The notes beneath the pieces are model-generated. The model saw only the letters and a list, made by a program, of their open reading frames with translations, was not told where the DNA came from and did no database searches. From Synergistaceae bacterium (GTDB lineage: Bacteria; Synergistota; Synergistia; Synergistales; Aminobacteriaceae), in contig JAFVEW010000216.1 of the NCBI GenBank assembly GCA_017475805.1, positions 1-13,769 of the forward strand: 13,769 nt of DNA, given 5' to 3'. Within the stretch, counting starts at the first letter, position 1. Each line of letters begins with the position of its first letter. Of the stretch, positions 1-8,254 are shown piece by piece. The position numbers were made by a program, and so were the translations under genes.

Positions 1-1
1 G

Positions 2-1183
2 GTTTTTAATATCTCGATTTCGTTCGCTAATCTTTTTGGAATTGGCGGCGGAACTTTAATATCGCGCTTGATGGGCGCAGGACGAGACGATGAAGCAAAA
101 AAGGTCAGTGCGTTTTGTTTTTACATGACGATAGTTGCAGCGGGATTATTTTCGCTCTTCATGTATATTTTTATGGAACCAGCATTAAAGCTATTTGGCG
201 CGAGCAATGACACTATGATTTTTGCAGAACAATATACTTTTTGTGTTATTGTAATTGGTGCAGTGCCTACAATTTTGGGAATGACGCTCTCTAACTTCTT
301 GCGCAGTATAGGTTACGCTAAACAGGCCGGCTTCGGCGTCTCAATGGGCGGAATAATTAATATTGCCCTTGACCCTTTATTTATGTTCGTATTAATGCCT
401 GAAGGCTACGAAGTTTTAGGCGCAGGAATTGCAACTATGCTATCGAACGTCTTAATATGTTTGTATTTCTTAGTAATGATTTATAAATTAAGAAATTCAA
501 GCATTCTCTCTCTTTCTATAAAAAATATCTTACCGCCGCGAAAAAATATTTACTCTGTTTTCTCCGTCGGAGTTCCGGCTGCTATCGCTGTATTTTTGTT
601 CGACTTAACTTATATTATTATCGATAAATTAGCTGCAGGACACGGCGATATACCTTTAGCGGCCGTCGGAATTGTATTAAAAGCTGAGAGATTACCGCTT
701 AATATAGGCATTGGCCTATGTCAAGGAATGATGCCGCTCGCTGCTTATAATTACTCGGCTGGGAATTTTAATCGAATGAGGGAAGTTGTAAATTACTCGC
801 GAAAAGTGGGAATAGTTTTTGGATTTGCAAGCGTTATTTTATATGAAATTTTTGCGTCGTATATCATGAGGATTTTTATCGCTGATTTTCAAACAGTTGA
901 GTTAGGAACTCATTTTTTACGCGCAAGAAGTCTCGCTACACCGTTCATGTTCATGTGTTTTCATTTAGTAAATTTCTTTCAAGCTGTAGGATATGGCGAT
1001 AAGGCCTTGTTTCTTGGTGCTGCGCGCTGGGTTGTGTTCAATATTCCATTATTATTTATCATGAATTTTATTTTCGGAATGTACGGAATAGTATGGACAC
1101 AGGTCATTGCTGATATTATGATGACAATCGTATCAATAATAGTTTACAAAAAATTTGAGAAAAAGACAGCTTTCTTAGATTAG
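2..1183 (+). CDS. MATE family multidrug/Na+ efflux protein, 5'-truncated
   Basis: Inner-membrane antiporter of the MATE family, which exports cationic drugs or metabolites in exchange for Na+ or H+. The reading frame is open from base 2, so the gene enters from outside the window. The ATG at 68 is an internal Met, because the residues before it (VFNISISFANLFGIGGGTLI) already match the MATE core that precedes SRLMGAGRDDEA. About 393 residues are present; against a usual length near 450, roughly the first 55-60 (TM1 and part of TM2) are missing. Family marks seen are GIGGGTLISRLMGAG near the start, GGIINIALDPLFMF and LGAGIATMLSN in the first half, and many hydrophobic segments to the C-terminus. 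It ends with TAG and is convergent with the small membrane-protein gene downstream. Family is clear; substrate is unknown. Confidence 0.9.
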   Translation, partial: VFNISISFANLFGIGGGTLISRLMGAGRDDEAKKVSAFCFYMTIVAAGLFSLFMYIFMEPALKLFGASNDTMIFAEQYTFCVIVIGAVPTILGMTLSNFLRSIGYAKQAGFGVSMGGIINIALDPLFMFVLMPEGYEVLGAGIATMLSNVLICLYFLVMIYKLRNSSILSLSIKNILPPRKNIYSVFSVGVPAAIAVFLFDLTYIIIDKLAAGHGDIPLAAVGIVLKAERLPLNIGIGLCQGMMPLAAYNYSAGNFNRMREVVNYSRKVGIVFGFASVILYEIFASYIMRIFIADFQTVELGTHFLRARSLATPFMFMCFHLVNFFQAVGYGDKALFLGAARWVVFNIPLLFIMNFIFGMYGIVWTQVIADIMMTIVSIIVYKKFEKKTAFLD

Positions 1184-1196
1184 AGAGCTGCTTTTC
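1161..1196. terminator. Probable bidirectional terminator between convergent genes
   Basis: An imperfect hairpin with core CAGCT (1167-1171) and AGCTG (1186-1190) is flanked by an A-run on the left and T-rich sequence on the right, so it could end transcription from both sides. It overlaps the end of the MATE gene and lies just before the stop of the convergent gene. The stem contains G-T pairs and a mismatch, hence modest confidence. Confidence 0.4.
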
Positions 1197-1201
1197 TTTG
1201 C

Positions 1202-1690
1202 CTATTTTAGGGCTTCAAGTTTCTCGATTAAACTTTTATCTACGTTAACGCTTTTCGGTAATTTCTTTATTATTTCAAGAGCAACATCGCATGGATTATC
1301 GAGACAAGGATTAATTTTTAATTCAAGATTTATATTCCCAAATAAAAATTTAACAGGGCAAATATTATCGAACTTAAATTTTTCTTCAACAACTCCCGTT
1401 ATATTTCCATAGGCATATTCGCAGACTGAATTTCCGAAGCCGTAAACTATAAAAGCCTTATCCGAAACAACGTAATGAATTTTTTTGCGTGCCTTATCAA
1501 ATAAAAATCTTTCAAATACAAGCATAATCAAAGCCCAAAGACAATACAAAATCATTACGGCTTGTCCTGAAACGTTAGGGAATAAATAATCATAAATGGC
1601 CGCGCCGTAAAAACAAAAAACTATTGTAATTGCGTATGAAAAGCGGGCTATTTTATTAAATCTTTTTCCTAAAAAATATTTTTTTTCCAT
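1202..1690 (-). CDS. Small membrane protein with possible bacterial PH-like domain
   Basis: A 162-residue protein I do not recognise as a named family. Two hydrophobic segments (about residues 15-36 and 44-64) form a hairpin in the membrane. They are followed by a basic patch (residues 66-71, KARKKI) and a cytoplasmic-looking domain of alternating short beta-like stretches (IHYVVSDKAFIVYGF, YGNITGVVEEKFKF, NINLELKI) with a C-terminal helix (CDVALEIIKKL). This architecture, a TM pair then a small beta-rich domain with a Tyr/Ile-Thr turn, resembles bacterial PH-domain (YdbS-like) membrane proteins; that assignment is inference. It starts at an ATG with no clear Shine-Dalgarno; the leader is almost entirely A and T. 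It lies downstream of the TRAP binding-protein pair on the same strand but is separated from it by a strong terminator, so it is probably transcribed on its own. Confidence 0.65.
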   Translation of the reverse strand: MEKKYFLGKRFNKIARFSYAITIVFCFYGAAIYDYLFPNVSGQAVMILYCLWALIMLVFERFLFDKARKKIHYVVSDKAFIVYGFGNSVCEYAYGNITGVVEEKFKFDNICPVKFLFGNINLELKINPCLDNPCDVALEIIKKLPKSVNVDKSLIEKLEALK

Positions 1691-1721
1691 TTTTATTTTC
1701 TAATTTTCTATAAAATTTTCA

Positions 1722-1754
1722 CAAAAAATTAAAAGGAGTCTCAAGGACTCCCTT
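1722..1754 (-). terminator. Intrinsic terminator after the dctP pair
   Basis: Read on the minus strand, the stem AAGGGAGTC / GACTCCTT closes a short loop and is followed directly by a T-rich run (TTTTAATTTTTT). It lies just past the stop codon of the downstream dctP copy and ends that transcript before the small membrane-protein gene. Confidence 0.8.
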
Positions 1755-1775
1755 AATATATATTAAAAAACTCGA

Positions 1776-2807
1776 TTATTTTGCTTCTTCTGCAAGGCTA
1801 TTGATTAGAAGATCGCAAATTTCATCGCCGATATTTTTACGAATTAATTTGCTTGTTTCTTCAGTGGCTTTTATCATGTCATCGATAACTTCATTTGAAA
1901 GTTCAATAACTTCAACGTTATTAGCAGTCATGACTTCTTGAGCGTTGTCGTTGATGTCTTTAAGCTGGGCTTGAAGTTCTGCAGAAGTCATCAAGGCCGC
2001 TGTGCTGATTGCTTCTTGATAAGCAGGTGCAAGCGAGTCATATTTTTCTTTAGTCATATACAAAAGATTTCCATAAAGAACATGGTGAGTCAAAATTAAA
2101 TATTTTTGAACTTCATAGAACTTTGAATTTACTTGCGTATCGATTGCATTCTCTTCAGCTTCAACAACGCCGTCTTTAAGCGATGCGTAAAGCTCTGAAA
2201 AATCAAGCGGTGTAGGTACGCAGCCTAAATTTTGCCAAAATGAAACTTGATATTCTGACGTCAGTGTACGAATTTTTATGCCTTTGAAGTCTTCAAGAGT
2301 TTTCGCAGGTTTATTTGATGACATTTCGCGGTAAGTTCCGCCCTGTAAATAGTCAATAAGCTCAAAGCCTGCGCCTCTGAACGATTCATTGAGAGCATCA
2401 AAAAATTTGCTGCCCGGTTTTACAACTTTATCAATCGTAGCTGCATCGTATTTTGCAAAGACCAGTGGAAGCTCGAAAACTCCAAGCTCAGGGATAAACG
2501 AAACAACATTCATTGACTGCATAGCGCACATGTCAACAGTTCCGCCCTGCATCTGTGTGATGATGTCTTTATCGCCGCCTAACTCAGAATTTCCATGATA
2601 CTCAACGCTGAGTTTATAATTTGTAATTTCTGCTAATTTCTCAACGAAAAGTTCTGACCAAAGATTAGCAACTGCTCCTTTTGCTGCTCCGTCGGCCATG
2701 ATGAGAGTTACAGGTTCAAGATTATCAAACTCTGAGGCACATGCCGCAAACGACACTGAAAGAGAAAGAGCTAAAACAAGCGCGAGTGTTAAAAGTTTTT
2801 TCATCAT
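1776..2807 (-). CDS. TRAP transporter solute-binding protein, DctP family (copy 1, downstream)
   Basis: Periplasmic binding protein of a TRAP transporter, which captures carboxylate-type solutes and hands them to DctQ/DctM membrane subunits. Start: the frame is open from 2855, but an AAGGAGG site (2818-2824) sits 10 bases before the ATG at 2807, giving MMKKLL and a 343-residue protein. Signal peptide is residues 1 to about 24 (hydrophobic LTLALVLALSLSVSFA, then ACA before SEFD). DctP marks are HGNSELGGD (71-79), GGTYREMSSNKP (156-167) and the KIR motif with Arg180, equivalent to the ligand-carboxylate-binding Arg of the family, followed by FWQNLGCVPTPLDFSELYASLKDGVVEAEENA. A near-duplicate lies immediately upstream. 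No dctQ or dctM gene is present within the window. Ligand is not predictable from sequence alone; FAAC is not a good lipobox, so I favour ordinary signal cleavage over a lipoprotein. Confidence 0.92.
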   Translation of the reverse strand: MMKKLLTLALVLALSLSVSFAACASEFDNLEPVTLIMADGAAKGAVANLWSELFVEKLAEITNYKLSVEYHGNSELGGDKDIITQMQGGTVDMCAMQSMNVVSFIPELGVFELPLVFAKYDAATIDKVVKPGSKFFDALNESFRGAGFELIDYLQGGTYREMSSNKPAKTLEDFKGIKIRTLTSEYQVSFWQNLGCVPTPLDFSELYASLKDGVVEAEENAIDTQVNSKFYEVQKYLILTHHVLYGNLLYMTKEKYDSLAPAYQEAISTAALMTSAELQAQLKDINDNAQEVMTANNVEVIELSNEVIDDMIKATEETSKLIRKNIGDEICDLLINSLAEEAK

Positions 2808-2853
2808 AAAACTATATCCTCCTTGCAAATTTTTTCTTCTGGGAATGAAAAGC

Positions 2854-2864
2854 ATTTTATCACA
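2854..2864 (-). promoter_or_regulatory. Extended -10 promoter element before dctP copy 1
   Basis: On the minus strand this reads TGTGA-TAAAAT, a TG-N-TAAAAT extended -10, about 46 bases before the ATG at 2807 and 8 bases after the stop of the upstream copy. It mirrors the element before the other dctP copy (TGTGG-TAAAAT). I see no convincing -35 box. It suggests the second copy can be transcribed independently as well as by read-through. Confidence 0.45.
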
Positions 2865-2871
2865 GCTTAAT

Positions 2872-3894
2872 TTAACGCGCTGCCTCTGCGAGACTGTCGA
2901 TAAGGAGGTCGCAAATTTTATCGCCGATTTTTTGACGAATTAAATTACTCGTTTCTTCTGTAGCTTTTATCATGTCATCAAAAACTTCGTGCGGAAGTTC
3001 AATAACCTCTACTTTTCCTGCTAACATTACTCCGAGTGCGTTATCGCTAATTTCCTTTAAGCGCCGCTGAAGTCTCTCCGAAGTTTTCAAGGCGGCTACT
3101 CTGATAGCTTTTTGATATGCAGGAGCTAAAGAATCAAATTTCTCTTTAGTCATATAAAAAAGACTCCCATATAAATTATGGTGAGTCAAAATTAAATATT
3201 TCTGAACATTATAGAAGCCTGAATTAGCCTGCGTGTCGATAGCGTTTTCTTCGGCTTCAACGATGCCGTCTTTAAGAGCATTGTAAAGTTCTTCAAACGG
3301 GAGCGGCGTAGGTATACAGCCTAAATTTTTCCAGAATGAAACTTGATATTCTGATGTCAGTGTGCGGATTTTTATATCTCTAAAATCTTCAAGAGATTTT
3401 ACGGGTTTGTTCGATGACATTTCACGGTAAGTTCCGCCTTGCATATAGTCAACAAGTTCAAAGCCTGCCCGCCTAAAGCCTTCGTTGAGGGCATTAAAAA
3501 ATCTGCTACCGGGTTTTACAACTTTGTCAATCTCTGCTCTTTTATATTTTGCAAAGACCAACGGAAGCTCAAAAACTCCTACTTCGGGAATAGCAGAAGC
3601 TGCGTTCATTGACTGCATGTCGCAACAATCAATTAATCCGTCTTTCATTTTTTTTATAATTTCTATATCGCCGCCGAGCTCTGAATTTCCATGATATTCG
3701 ATTTTAAGTTTATTGCTTGTAAGCGTTGCGATATTTTTAATGAAAAGTTCAGCCCAAAGATTACCTGCTGCGCCTTTTGCAGTTCCGTCGGCCATTATCA
3801 GCGTAACAGGCTCCAAATCGTCAAACTCTGAGGCAAGGGCCGAGAATGACGCCAAAAAAACAAGAACGAGCGAAAACGTTAAAACTCTCTTCAT
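2872..3894 (-). CDS. TRAP transporter solute-binding protein, DctP family (copy 2, upstream)
   Basis: A 340-residue periplasmic binding protein that aligns without gaps to its downstream neighbour over the mature region, at roughly 70% identity by eye. Start is the ATG at 3894, with GGAGGG 8 bases upstream. The signal peptide (MKRVLTFSLVLVFLASFSALA, cleavage before SEFDD) lacks the cysteine seen in the other copy. DctP marks are HGNSELGGD (68-76), GGTYREMSSNKP (153-164) and Arg177 in DIKIRTLTSEYQVSFW, expected to bind the solute carboxylate. The 64-base gap to copy 1 holds a promoter-like element but no terminator, so both may be co-transcribed with this copy first. Differences cluster in the N-terminal lobe (e.g. 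IDCCDMQSMNAASAIPE versus VDMCAMQSMNVVSFIPE) and the C-terminal helices, which could mean shifted ligand preference. No membrane subunits are nearby. Confidence 0.92.
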   Translation of the reverse strand: MKRVLTFSLVLVFLASFSALASEFDDLEPVTLIMADGTAKGAAGNLWAELFIKNIATLTSNKLKIEYHGNSELGGDIEIIKKMKDGLIDCCDMQSMNAASAIPEVGVFELPLVFAKYKRAEIDKVVKPGSRFFNALNEGFRRAGFELVDYMQGGTYREMSSNKPVKSLEDFRDIKIRTLTSEYQVSFWKNLGCIPTPLPFEELYNALKDGIVEAEENAIDTQANSGFYNVQKYLILTHHNLYGSLFYMTKEKFDSLAPAYQKAIRVAALKTSERLQRRLKEISDNALGVMLAGKVEVIELPHEVFDDMIKATEETSNLIRQKIGDKICDLLIDSLAEAAR

Positions 3895-3946
3895 GCAATA
3901 ATCCCTCCAGTGTTCTTGAATAAAAATTGATTTTTTGGATAGAATT

Positions 3947-3957
3947 ATTTTACCACA
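3947..3957 (-). promoter_or_regulatory. Extended -10 promoter element before dctP copy 2
   Basis: On the minus strand this reads TGTGG-TAAAAT, an extended -10 (TG-N-TAAAAT), 52 bases before the start codon. It directly abuts the T-run of the permease terminator, so one transcript ends where the next begins. No good -35 is visible at 16-18 bases. Confidence 0.45.
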
Positions 3958-3995
3958 AAAAAACTAGGAACAAGAAACTCAGTTCTCATTCCTAG
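3956..3995 (-). terminator. Intrinsic terminator after the NCS2 permease
   Basis: On the minus strand a long hairpin has arms CTAGGAA and TTCCTAG (3964-3970, 3989-3995) with a second inner stem AGAA/TTCT, followed immediately by seven T's (3963-3957). It lies just past the permease stop and before the promoter of the dctP pair. Confidence 0.85.
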
Positions 3996-4024
3996 ATCCA
4001 TAATTTTATAAATTTTTAATTAAA

Positions 4025-5428
4025 CTAAATCCCTCTCGGTTTCACGTCAATTCCGCGTTCTTCAGGAGTTCCAGGAATTAGGCTGTCGCAAATTGCAGCG
4101 CAAAGTCCGGCAACGGCCATCGGCGTCTTTAAGACTGCCCAAACCATTCCGCCAAGCGTCTGCATTAGCTGGCTGCTCTCAGGATTCATGAAAATAGCCT
4201 GATTTGCTTCAACCCAACCGGGAAGTCCGAGAGCCATTAAAAACGCAAATCCGATGATTAAGATGTTTCGCTGACTGCTCATGTCTGCTCGCATTAAGAC
4301 TTGAATACCCATTGCTCCAATTGTACCGAATAATGCAATATAAGCTCCGCCGATTATTGGTGAAGGCATCGTCGCAATCAAAGCACTAAGCTTGCCAACA
4401 AAGCTCATGAGAATTAAAATCACAGCTCCTGTTCTTACGACTAAGCGTGAAGCTACGCCCGTTAAGCCGATAAGGCCAATATTCTCAGTGTAAGATGTTG
4501 TGCCTACTGAACCGAAAAGCCCTGAAAGAGCGCAGCAAAGACCTTCTGCACCAATGCCGCGGCTTATTGTATTTGCGTCAGGGTCTTCAACACCGGAAGC
4601 GTAAGAAACTGAGTGATAATCGCCTATTGACTCTATCATCGTTGCGAAAAATCCTGCTAATAAGGCTGCGAAGGCCATTAAGCTGAATTTTGGCATACCC
4701 CAAGGGATTACAACATTTTTAACTTCACGAAGCCAGGGAGCTTCTGAGACTCTCATTAAATTTACATAAGCGGGATGGTCTGGCGCAAAAGTTCCGTTTT
4801 CAGATAAGAATAAACATGCGCAATAAGTCAGGACTATCGCTAATAAAATAGCGAAAATGTTTATAAATTTGTTCTTTAATACAAGGCTGAAAAGGAAAAT
4901 CAAAATCACAACCGCAAGCGAAGCAGGCCAGTAGTTAGCGGCATTTCCCTGAACCGCAGTTCCAGCGAGCGAGAAACCTATCGCCATGATTACAGGGCCG
5001 ATTACAACGGGAGTGATAACTTTGCGGATAACACCAACGATTTTGCTGTAGCCGATTATTGAAAGAATAATACCGCCAGCGATTAAACCACCGCCCATGT
5101 ACTGCATCACAGTTTCGGGGCCTGATGCTTTGTAAAGCGCGATTACAGTCATCACCGAAGGGATAAAAGAAAAGCTCGATCCCTGAACTATTGGAAGTCC
5201 TGAACCGAGCTTTTTGCTGGTCTGAATGAGCGTCGCTACTCCCATTCCAAAATACACACAAGATATTAACGAAGCAATCTGTAAAGCGTCCATTCCCATC
5301 GCTGGACCAAATATTAAAGGAACGAGAGTTGTTGAACCGAAAAGCGTCAAAACGTGCTGAGCACCTGCTAAAAGCGTTATTAAGAAAGGCGGCTTGGCTT
5401 CAATGCCATATATAATTTTTTTGGCCAT
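4025..5428 (-). CDS. NCS2 family nucleobase permease (uracil/xanthine type)
   Basis: Inner-membrane symporter of the nucleobase:cation symporter-2 family, which imports uracil, xanthine or a related base. A TTG nine bases upstream (5437) is only 4 bases from the GGAGG at 5442-5446, so I chose the ATG at 5428 (13-base spacing), giving 467 residues, the normal family length. Marks are the TM1 QH pair (Gln24-His25 in GAQHVLTLFGSTTLVPLIF), GSGLPIVQGSSFSF (76-88) in TM3, the TM8 acid Glu265 in FFATMIESIGDY, and the TM10 signature ENIGLIGLTG (315-324), which fits [QEP]NxGxxxxT[RKG]. Glu at the first signature position is as in UraA, whereas the following LTGVASR is as in XanQ-type xanthine permeases, so the exact base cannot be called. 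It is a single-gene unit with a good promoter upstream and a strong terminator downstream. Confidence 0.93.
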   Translation of the reverse strand: MAKKIIYGIEAKPPFLITLLAGAQHVLTLFGSTTLVPLIFGPAMGMDALQIASLISCVYFGMGVATLIQTSKKLGSGLPIVQGSSFSFIPSVMTVIALYKASGPETVMQYMGGGLIAGGIILSIIGYSKIVGVIRKVITPVVIGPVIMAIGFSLAGTAVQGNAANYWPASLAVVILIFLFSLVLKNKFINIFAILLAIVLTYCACLFLSENGTFAPDHPAYVNLMRVSEAPWLREVKNVVIPWGMPKFSLMAFAALLAGFFATMIESIGDYHSVSYASGVEDPDANTISRGIGAEGLCCALSGLFGSVGTTSYTENIGLIGLTGVASRLVVRTGAVILILMSFVGKLSALIATMPSPIIGGAYIALFGTIGAMGIQVLMRADMSSQRNILIIGFAFLMALGLPGWVEANQAIFMNPESSQLMQTLGGMVWAVLKTPMAVAGLCAAICDSLIPGTPEERGIDVKPRGI

Positions 5429-5480
5429 GTAACTCAATAAACCTCCGTTTAGTAAAAAAGATTTTTAATTTCGGGGGCGG

Positions 5481-5509
5481 ATTTTATAATGTTCTTGAAA
5501 ATTTGTCAA
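5481..5509 (-). promoter_or_regulatory. Sigma-70-type promoter for the NCS2 permease
   Basis: On the minus strand a perfect -35 TTGACA (5509-5504), exactly 17 bases, then TAAAAT (5486-5481). It lies 52 bases before the ATG. No TG extension is present, which fits a promoter relying on its -35 box. Confidence 0.7.
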
Positions 5510-5531
5510 GCAATTAGAAATTACGAATTAG

Positions 5532-5540
5532 TGTTAAAAT
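5532..5540 (+). promoter_or_regulatory. Extended -10 promoter element for fhs
   Basis: TGT-TAAAAT gives an extended -10 34 bases before the fhs ATG. No good -35 is visible 17 bases upstream. It lies back-to-back with the permease promoter, so this 146-base gap is a divergent control region. Confidence 0.4.
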
Positions 5541-5574
5541 TAGCGAAATTAAAAAAGAGGGAGCGTGTTTTTTT

Positions 5575-7248
5575 ATGCAAGTTCCAAGTGATATTGAAAT
5601 CTCTCAGGCCGCTAAACCTGAAAACATCGTAAAAGTCGCCGCTAAAATTGGCATCAAAGAAGAAGACCTCGAACTCTACGGGCGTTATAAAGCAAAAATT
5701 TCTCAGAACGTCCTAAAAGATCTTAAAAACAAGCCTGACGGAAAATTAATCTTAGTTACCGCAATAACTCCAACACCGGCCGGCGAAGGAAAAACTACCG
5801 TGAGCATTGGGCTTACCGACGGGCTTAATAAAATTGGTAAAAAAGCCTGCGCTGCTCTGCGTGAGCCTTCGCTGGGGCCTTCTTTCGGAATGAAAGGCGG
5901 TGCTGCTGGCGGCGGATATGCTCAAGTTATACCAATGGAAGATATAAATTTGCATTTCACTGGTGATTTTCACGCGATAACAACCGCTCACAACCTATGC
6001 GCTGCAATGTTAGACAATCATATACAGCAAGGCAACGAGTTAAACATTGACCCAAGAAAGATAGTTTTCAAGCACGTTTTAGACCTAAACGACAGAGCTT
6101 TGAGAAATATTGTAATTGGCCTTGGCGGAACTGCAAACGGCGTGCCTCGTGAGAGCGGCTTTGACATTACCGTAGCATCTGAAGTTATGGCCGTTTTTTG
6201 TCTCGCTTCCGACATTAACGACTTGAAAGAGCGTTTAGGACGAATGATAATCGCTTACACTTACGATAACAAGCCGGTAACGATTAAAGACATAAATGCA
6301 GTTGGTGCAATGGCCGCGCTGTTAAAAGATGCGATAAATCCGAATTTAGTACAAACTCTTGAGAACAATCCTGCTTTTATTCACGGAGGACCTTTTGCTA
6401 ACATTGCTCACGGCTGCAACAGCGTCAGGGCTACAAGACTTGCATTAAAATGCGCCGATTATGTCGTTACAGAAGCCGGTTTCGGTGCTGATTTAGGTGC
6501 TGAGAAATTTTTAGATATTAAATGCCGCACTGCAGGTTTGAAACCCTCAGCTGTTGTAATCGTCGCTACTGTAAAAGCTCTGAAAATGCATGGCGGCCTT
6601 GCAAAGACTGAATTAGCTCACGAAGATTTACGCGCTCTTGAGGCCGGTGTTCCGAATTTGTTAAAACACATCGAGAACATTCAACAGTACGGCTTGCCAG
6701 TTGTTGTTGCGATCAATCGCTTTACTGCAGACACTGATAGAGAACTCGATTTTATTCAGAAAAAATGCGAACAGTTAGGCGCGTCGTTCGCATTGACCGA
6801 AGTCTGGGCTAAAGGCGGCGAAGGAGGCAAAGAGCTTGCTCAAAAAGTCGTAGAGGCGTGCGAAAAGAAATCGGATTTCAAATTTATCTACGATGAAAAT
6901 CTGACGCCAAAAGAGAAAATTAACGCCATTGCGACCAAGATTTACGGTGCTGACGGTGTTGACTACACTGCACAGGCCGAGAAGGATTTGAAATTAATTC
7001 ACGATGTCGGCAAAGATAATTTGCTTGTTTGCATGGCCAAGACGCAATATTCGCTGAGTGATGACGCCCTGAAACTTGGCCGCCCTAAAAATTTCAGGAT
7101 TAGCGTTCGAGAAGTCAGGCTCTCGGCGGGCGCGGGCTTTTTAGTTGCGATAACTGGTTCGATTATGACGATGCCGGGACTTCCAAAGCGGCCTGCTGCT
7201 TTTAATATCGACGTTAACGCTGAAGGCAAAATCACGGGATTATTTTAA
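5575..7248 (+). CDS. fhs: Formate-tetrahydrofolate ligase
   Basis: Cytosolic ATP-dependent enzyme joining formate to tetrahydrofolate to give 10-formyl-THF, the first folate step of the methyl branch of the Wood-Ljungdahl pathway; it also serves purine and formyl-Met synthesis and formate assimilation or, in reverse, ATP production. The 557 residues match the family length (about 556). The P-loop is [11 protein letters not shown] (65-75), followed by the conserved block [14 protein letters not shown] and [20 protein letters not shown] (96-131), then [14 protein letters not shown] and [15 protein letters not shown] in the middle and [26 protein letters not shown] at the C-terminus. Start is the ATG at 5575, 11 bases after the purine-rich GAGGGAG at 5557-5563. 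No other folate genes (folD, fchA) are adjacent. It ends at the shared terminator before the convergent tctC. The assignment is firm. Confidence 0.98.
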   Translation: MQVPSDIEISQAAKPENIVKVAAKIGIKEEDLELYGRYKAKISQNVLKDLKNKPDGKLILVTAITPTPAGEGKTTVSIGLTDGLNKIGKKACAALREPSLGPSFGMKGGAAGGGYAQVIPMEDINLHFTGDFHAITTAHNLCAAMLDNHIQQGNELNIDPRKIVFKHVLDLNDRALRNIVIGLGGTANGVPRESGFDITVASEVMAVFCLASDINDLKERLGRMIIAYTYDNKPVTIKDINAVGAMAALLKDAINPNLVQTLENNPAFIHGGPFANIAHGCNSVRATRLALKCADYVVTEAGFGADLGAEKFLDIKCRTAGLKPSAVVIVATVKALKMHGGLAKTELAHEDLRALEAGVPNLLKHIENIQQYGLPVVVAINRFTADTDRELDFIQKKCEQLGASFALTEVWAKGGEGGKELAQKVVEACEKKSDFKFIYDENLTPKEKINAIATKIYGADGVDYTAQAEKDLKLIHDVGKDNLLVCMAKTQYSLSDDALKLGRPKNFRISVREVRLSAGAGFLVAITGSIMTMPGLPKRPAAFNIDVNAEGKITGLF

Positions 7249-7281
7249 TGATGAGTTAGAATGCTTAATATCCCAACAAAG

Positions 7282-7306
7282 AAATCCCGGTTAAAGCCGG
7301 GATTTT
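7282..7306. terminator. Bidirectional intrinsic terminator between fhs and tctC
   Basis: A perfect hairpin, AAATCCCGG (7282-7290) and CCGGGATTT (7297-7305) with a 6-base loop. On the plus strand it ends in TTTTC; on the minus strand it ends in TTTCTTT. It therefore serves both convergent genes. The TAG stop of the tctC gene is immediately adjacent. Confidence 0.88.
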
Positions 7307-8254
7307 CTAATTCTTAAAAAGTTTTGAAACCTCATCAATACAGAAAGAATATTGCTGATTAATTAATTTTGCTGTTTCTTCGGCGTTCATATAAAGAGTC
7401 GTAATTCCAGCCCTCTCTGCAGCGGAAATATATTCAGGATTTTCCATTGCCTTTTTGAAAGCATTTTCGTAAAACTCTATGGCTTCTCTCGGAGTGCCTT
7501 TCGGAGCTACGATAGCTCTCGCGCTTCCGTACCATTTATTATAGAGGCCAAGTTCGCCGAGTGTCGGAACGTCAGGAAAATTAGTGAGGCGATTTTCTGA
7601 GAAAACTCCCAAGACTTTAACTTTGTTCAATATTAAAGCGATATCCGGTTCTTTAACGACAGAAAAATCAACTTCGCCATTATTCAGCGCGAGTAATTGA
7701 CGGGCTGTGCTGTCGTAATGTGCAGGTGAATAACTGAATCCCGCCGACTTCGCCAAAAGTTCCGCGCCGATATGATTAGATGCTCTTCGTCCGTTTGTTG
7801 AGGCTTTGAGCTTACCGGGATTTTCTTTAGCGTAATTAATTAATTCTTCGAGAGTATTGAACGGACAACTATTAGAAACAATTATTATAGAAGTTTCATT
7901 GACGTGGTTGCAGATCGGCTCAAAGTCTTCAATTTTATAATCGCCTAACTGTTCGATTATGTTTGAGCAGATTGTCGGAAGATTTATAAATCCGATTGTA
8001 AGTCCGTCAGCCTTTGCGTGTGATAAAGCTGTCCAACCTATTGAGCCCGAGCCTCCGTCAATATTTTGAATAACTAAATTTTTCCCGACGGTTTCGCCCG
8101 CAAACTTTAAAAGAACTCTTGCGGTGTTATCCGTGCCGCTGCCTGCTTTGTAAGCCACGATTACGGTAACATCTTCTGACGGCGTCCAAGCGTAAGAAGA
8201 AGCCGATGTTAATGTCAACGCGAAAATTATCACTGCGAAAAGAATTTTTTTCAT
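7307..8254 (-). CDS. Tripartite tricarboxylate transporter substrate-binding protein (TctC/Bug family)
   Basis: Periplasmic binding protein of the TctC (Bug) family, which captures organic acids or related solutes for TctA/TctB permeases. The frame extends to a TTG at 8272, but AAGGTGAT (8268-8261) overlies that region and is correctly spaced before the ATG at 8254, so the protein is 315 residues. Signal peptide is MKKILFAVIIFALTLTSASSYA, cleavage before WTPSED. Family marks are VIVAYKAGSGTDNTAR (31-46, the AGGGTD-type loop), NIDGGSGSIGW (64-74), the block TLEELINYAKENPGKLKAST, and the late FPDVPTLGELG and RAIVAPKGTP motifs. No tctA or tctB genes are in the window, so it is an orphan that must use permeases elsewhere or take part in signalling. 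It is single-gene, with its own promoter and a shared terminator. Confidence 0.93.
   Translation of the reverse strand: MKKILFAVIIFALTLTSASSYAWTPSEDVTVIVAYKAGSGTDNTARVLLKFAGETVGKNLVIQNIDGGSGSIGWTALSHAKADGLTIGFINLPTICSNIIEQLGDYKIEDFEPICNHVNETSIIIVSNSCPFNTLEELINYAKENPGKLKASTNGRRASNHIGAELLAKSAGFSYSPAHYDSTARQLLALNNGEVDFSVVKEPDIALILNKVKVLGVFSENRLTNFPDVPTLGELGLYNKWYGSARAIVAPKGTPREAIEFYENAFKKAMENPEYISAAERAGITTLYMNAEETAKLINQQYSFCIDEVSKLFKN

Noticed and set aside
2807..2855. Start of dctP copy 1 at 2855 (16 extra residues)
   Set aside because: The extra residues are basic and lie upstream of the AAGGAGG site that serves the ATG at 2807; the paralogue also begins directly with its signal peptide.
2389..3694. 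Two similar plus-strand ORFs (2389-2598 and 3485-3694) whose translations resemble each other, suggesting a conserved small gene
   Set aside because: They are antisense to the same region of the two duplicated dctP genes; their likeness follows from the duplication. Neither has a ribosome-binding site or sensible protein features.
4935..5261. A 108-codon minus-strand ORF
   Set aside because: It overlaps the NCS2 permease in another frame. The permease has full-length family motifs, while this translation is rich in Arg, Cys, Trp and Asn and looks like frame-shadow sequence.
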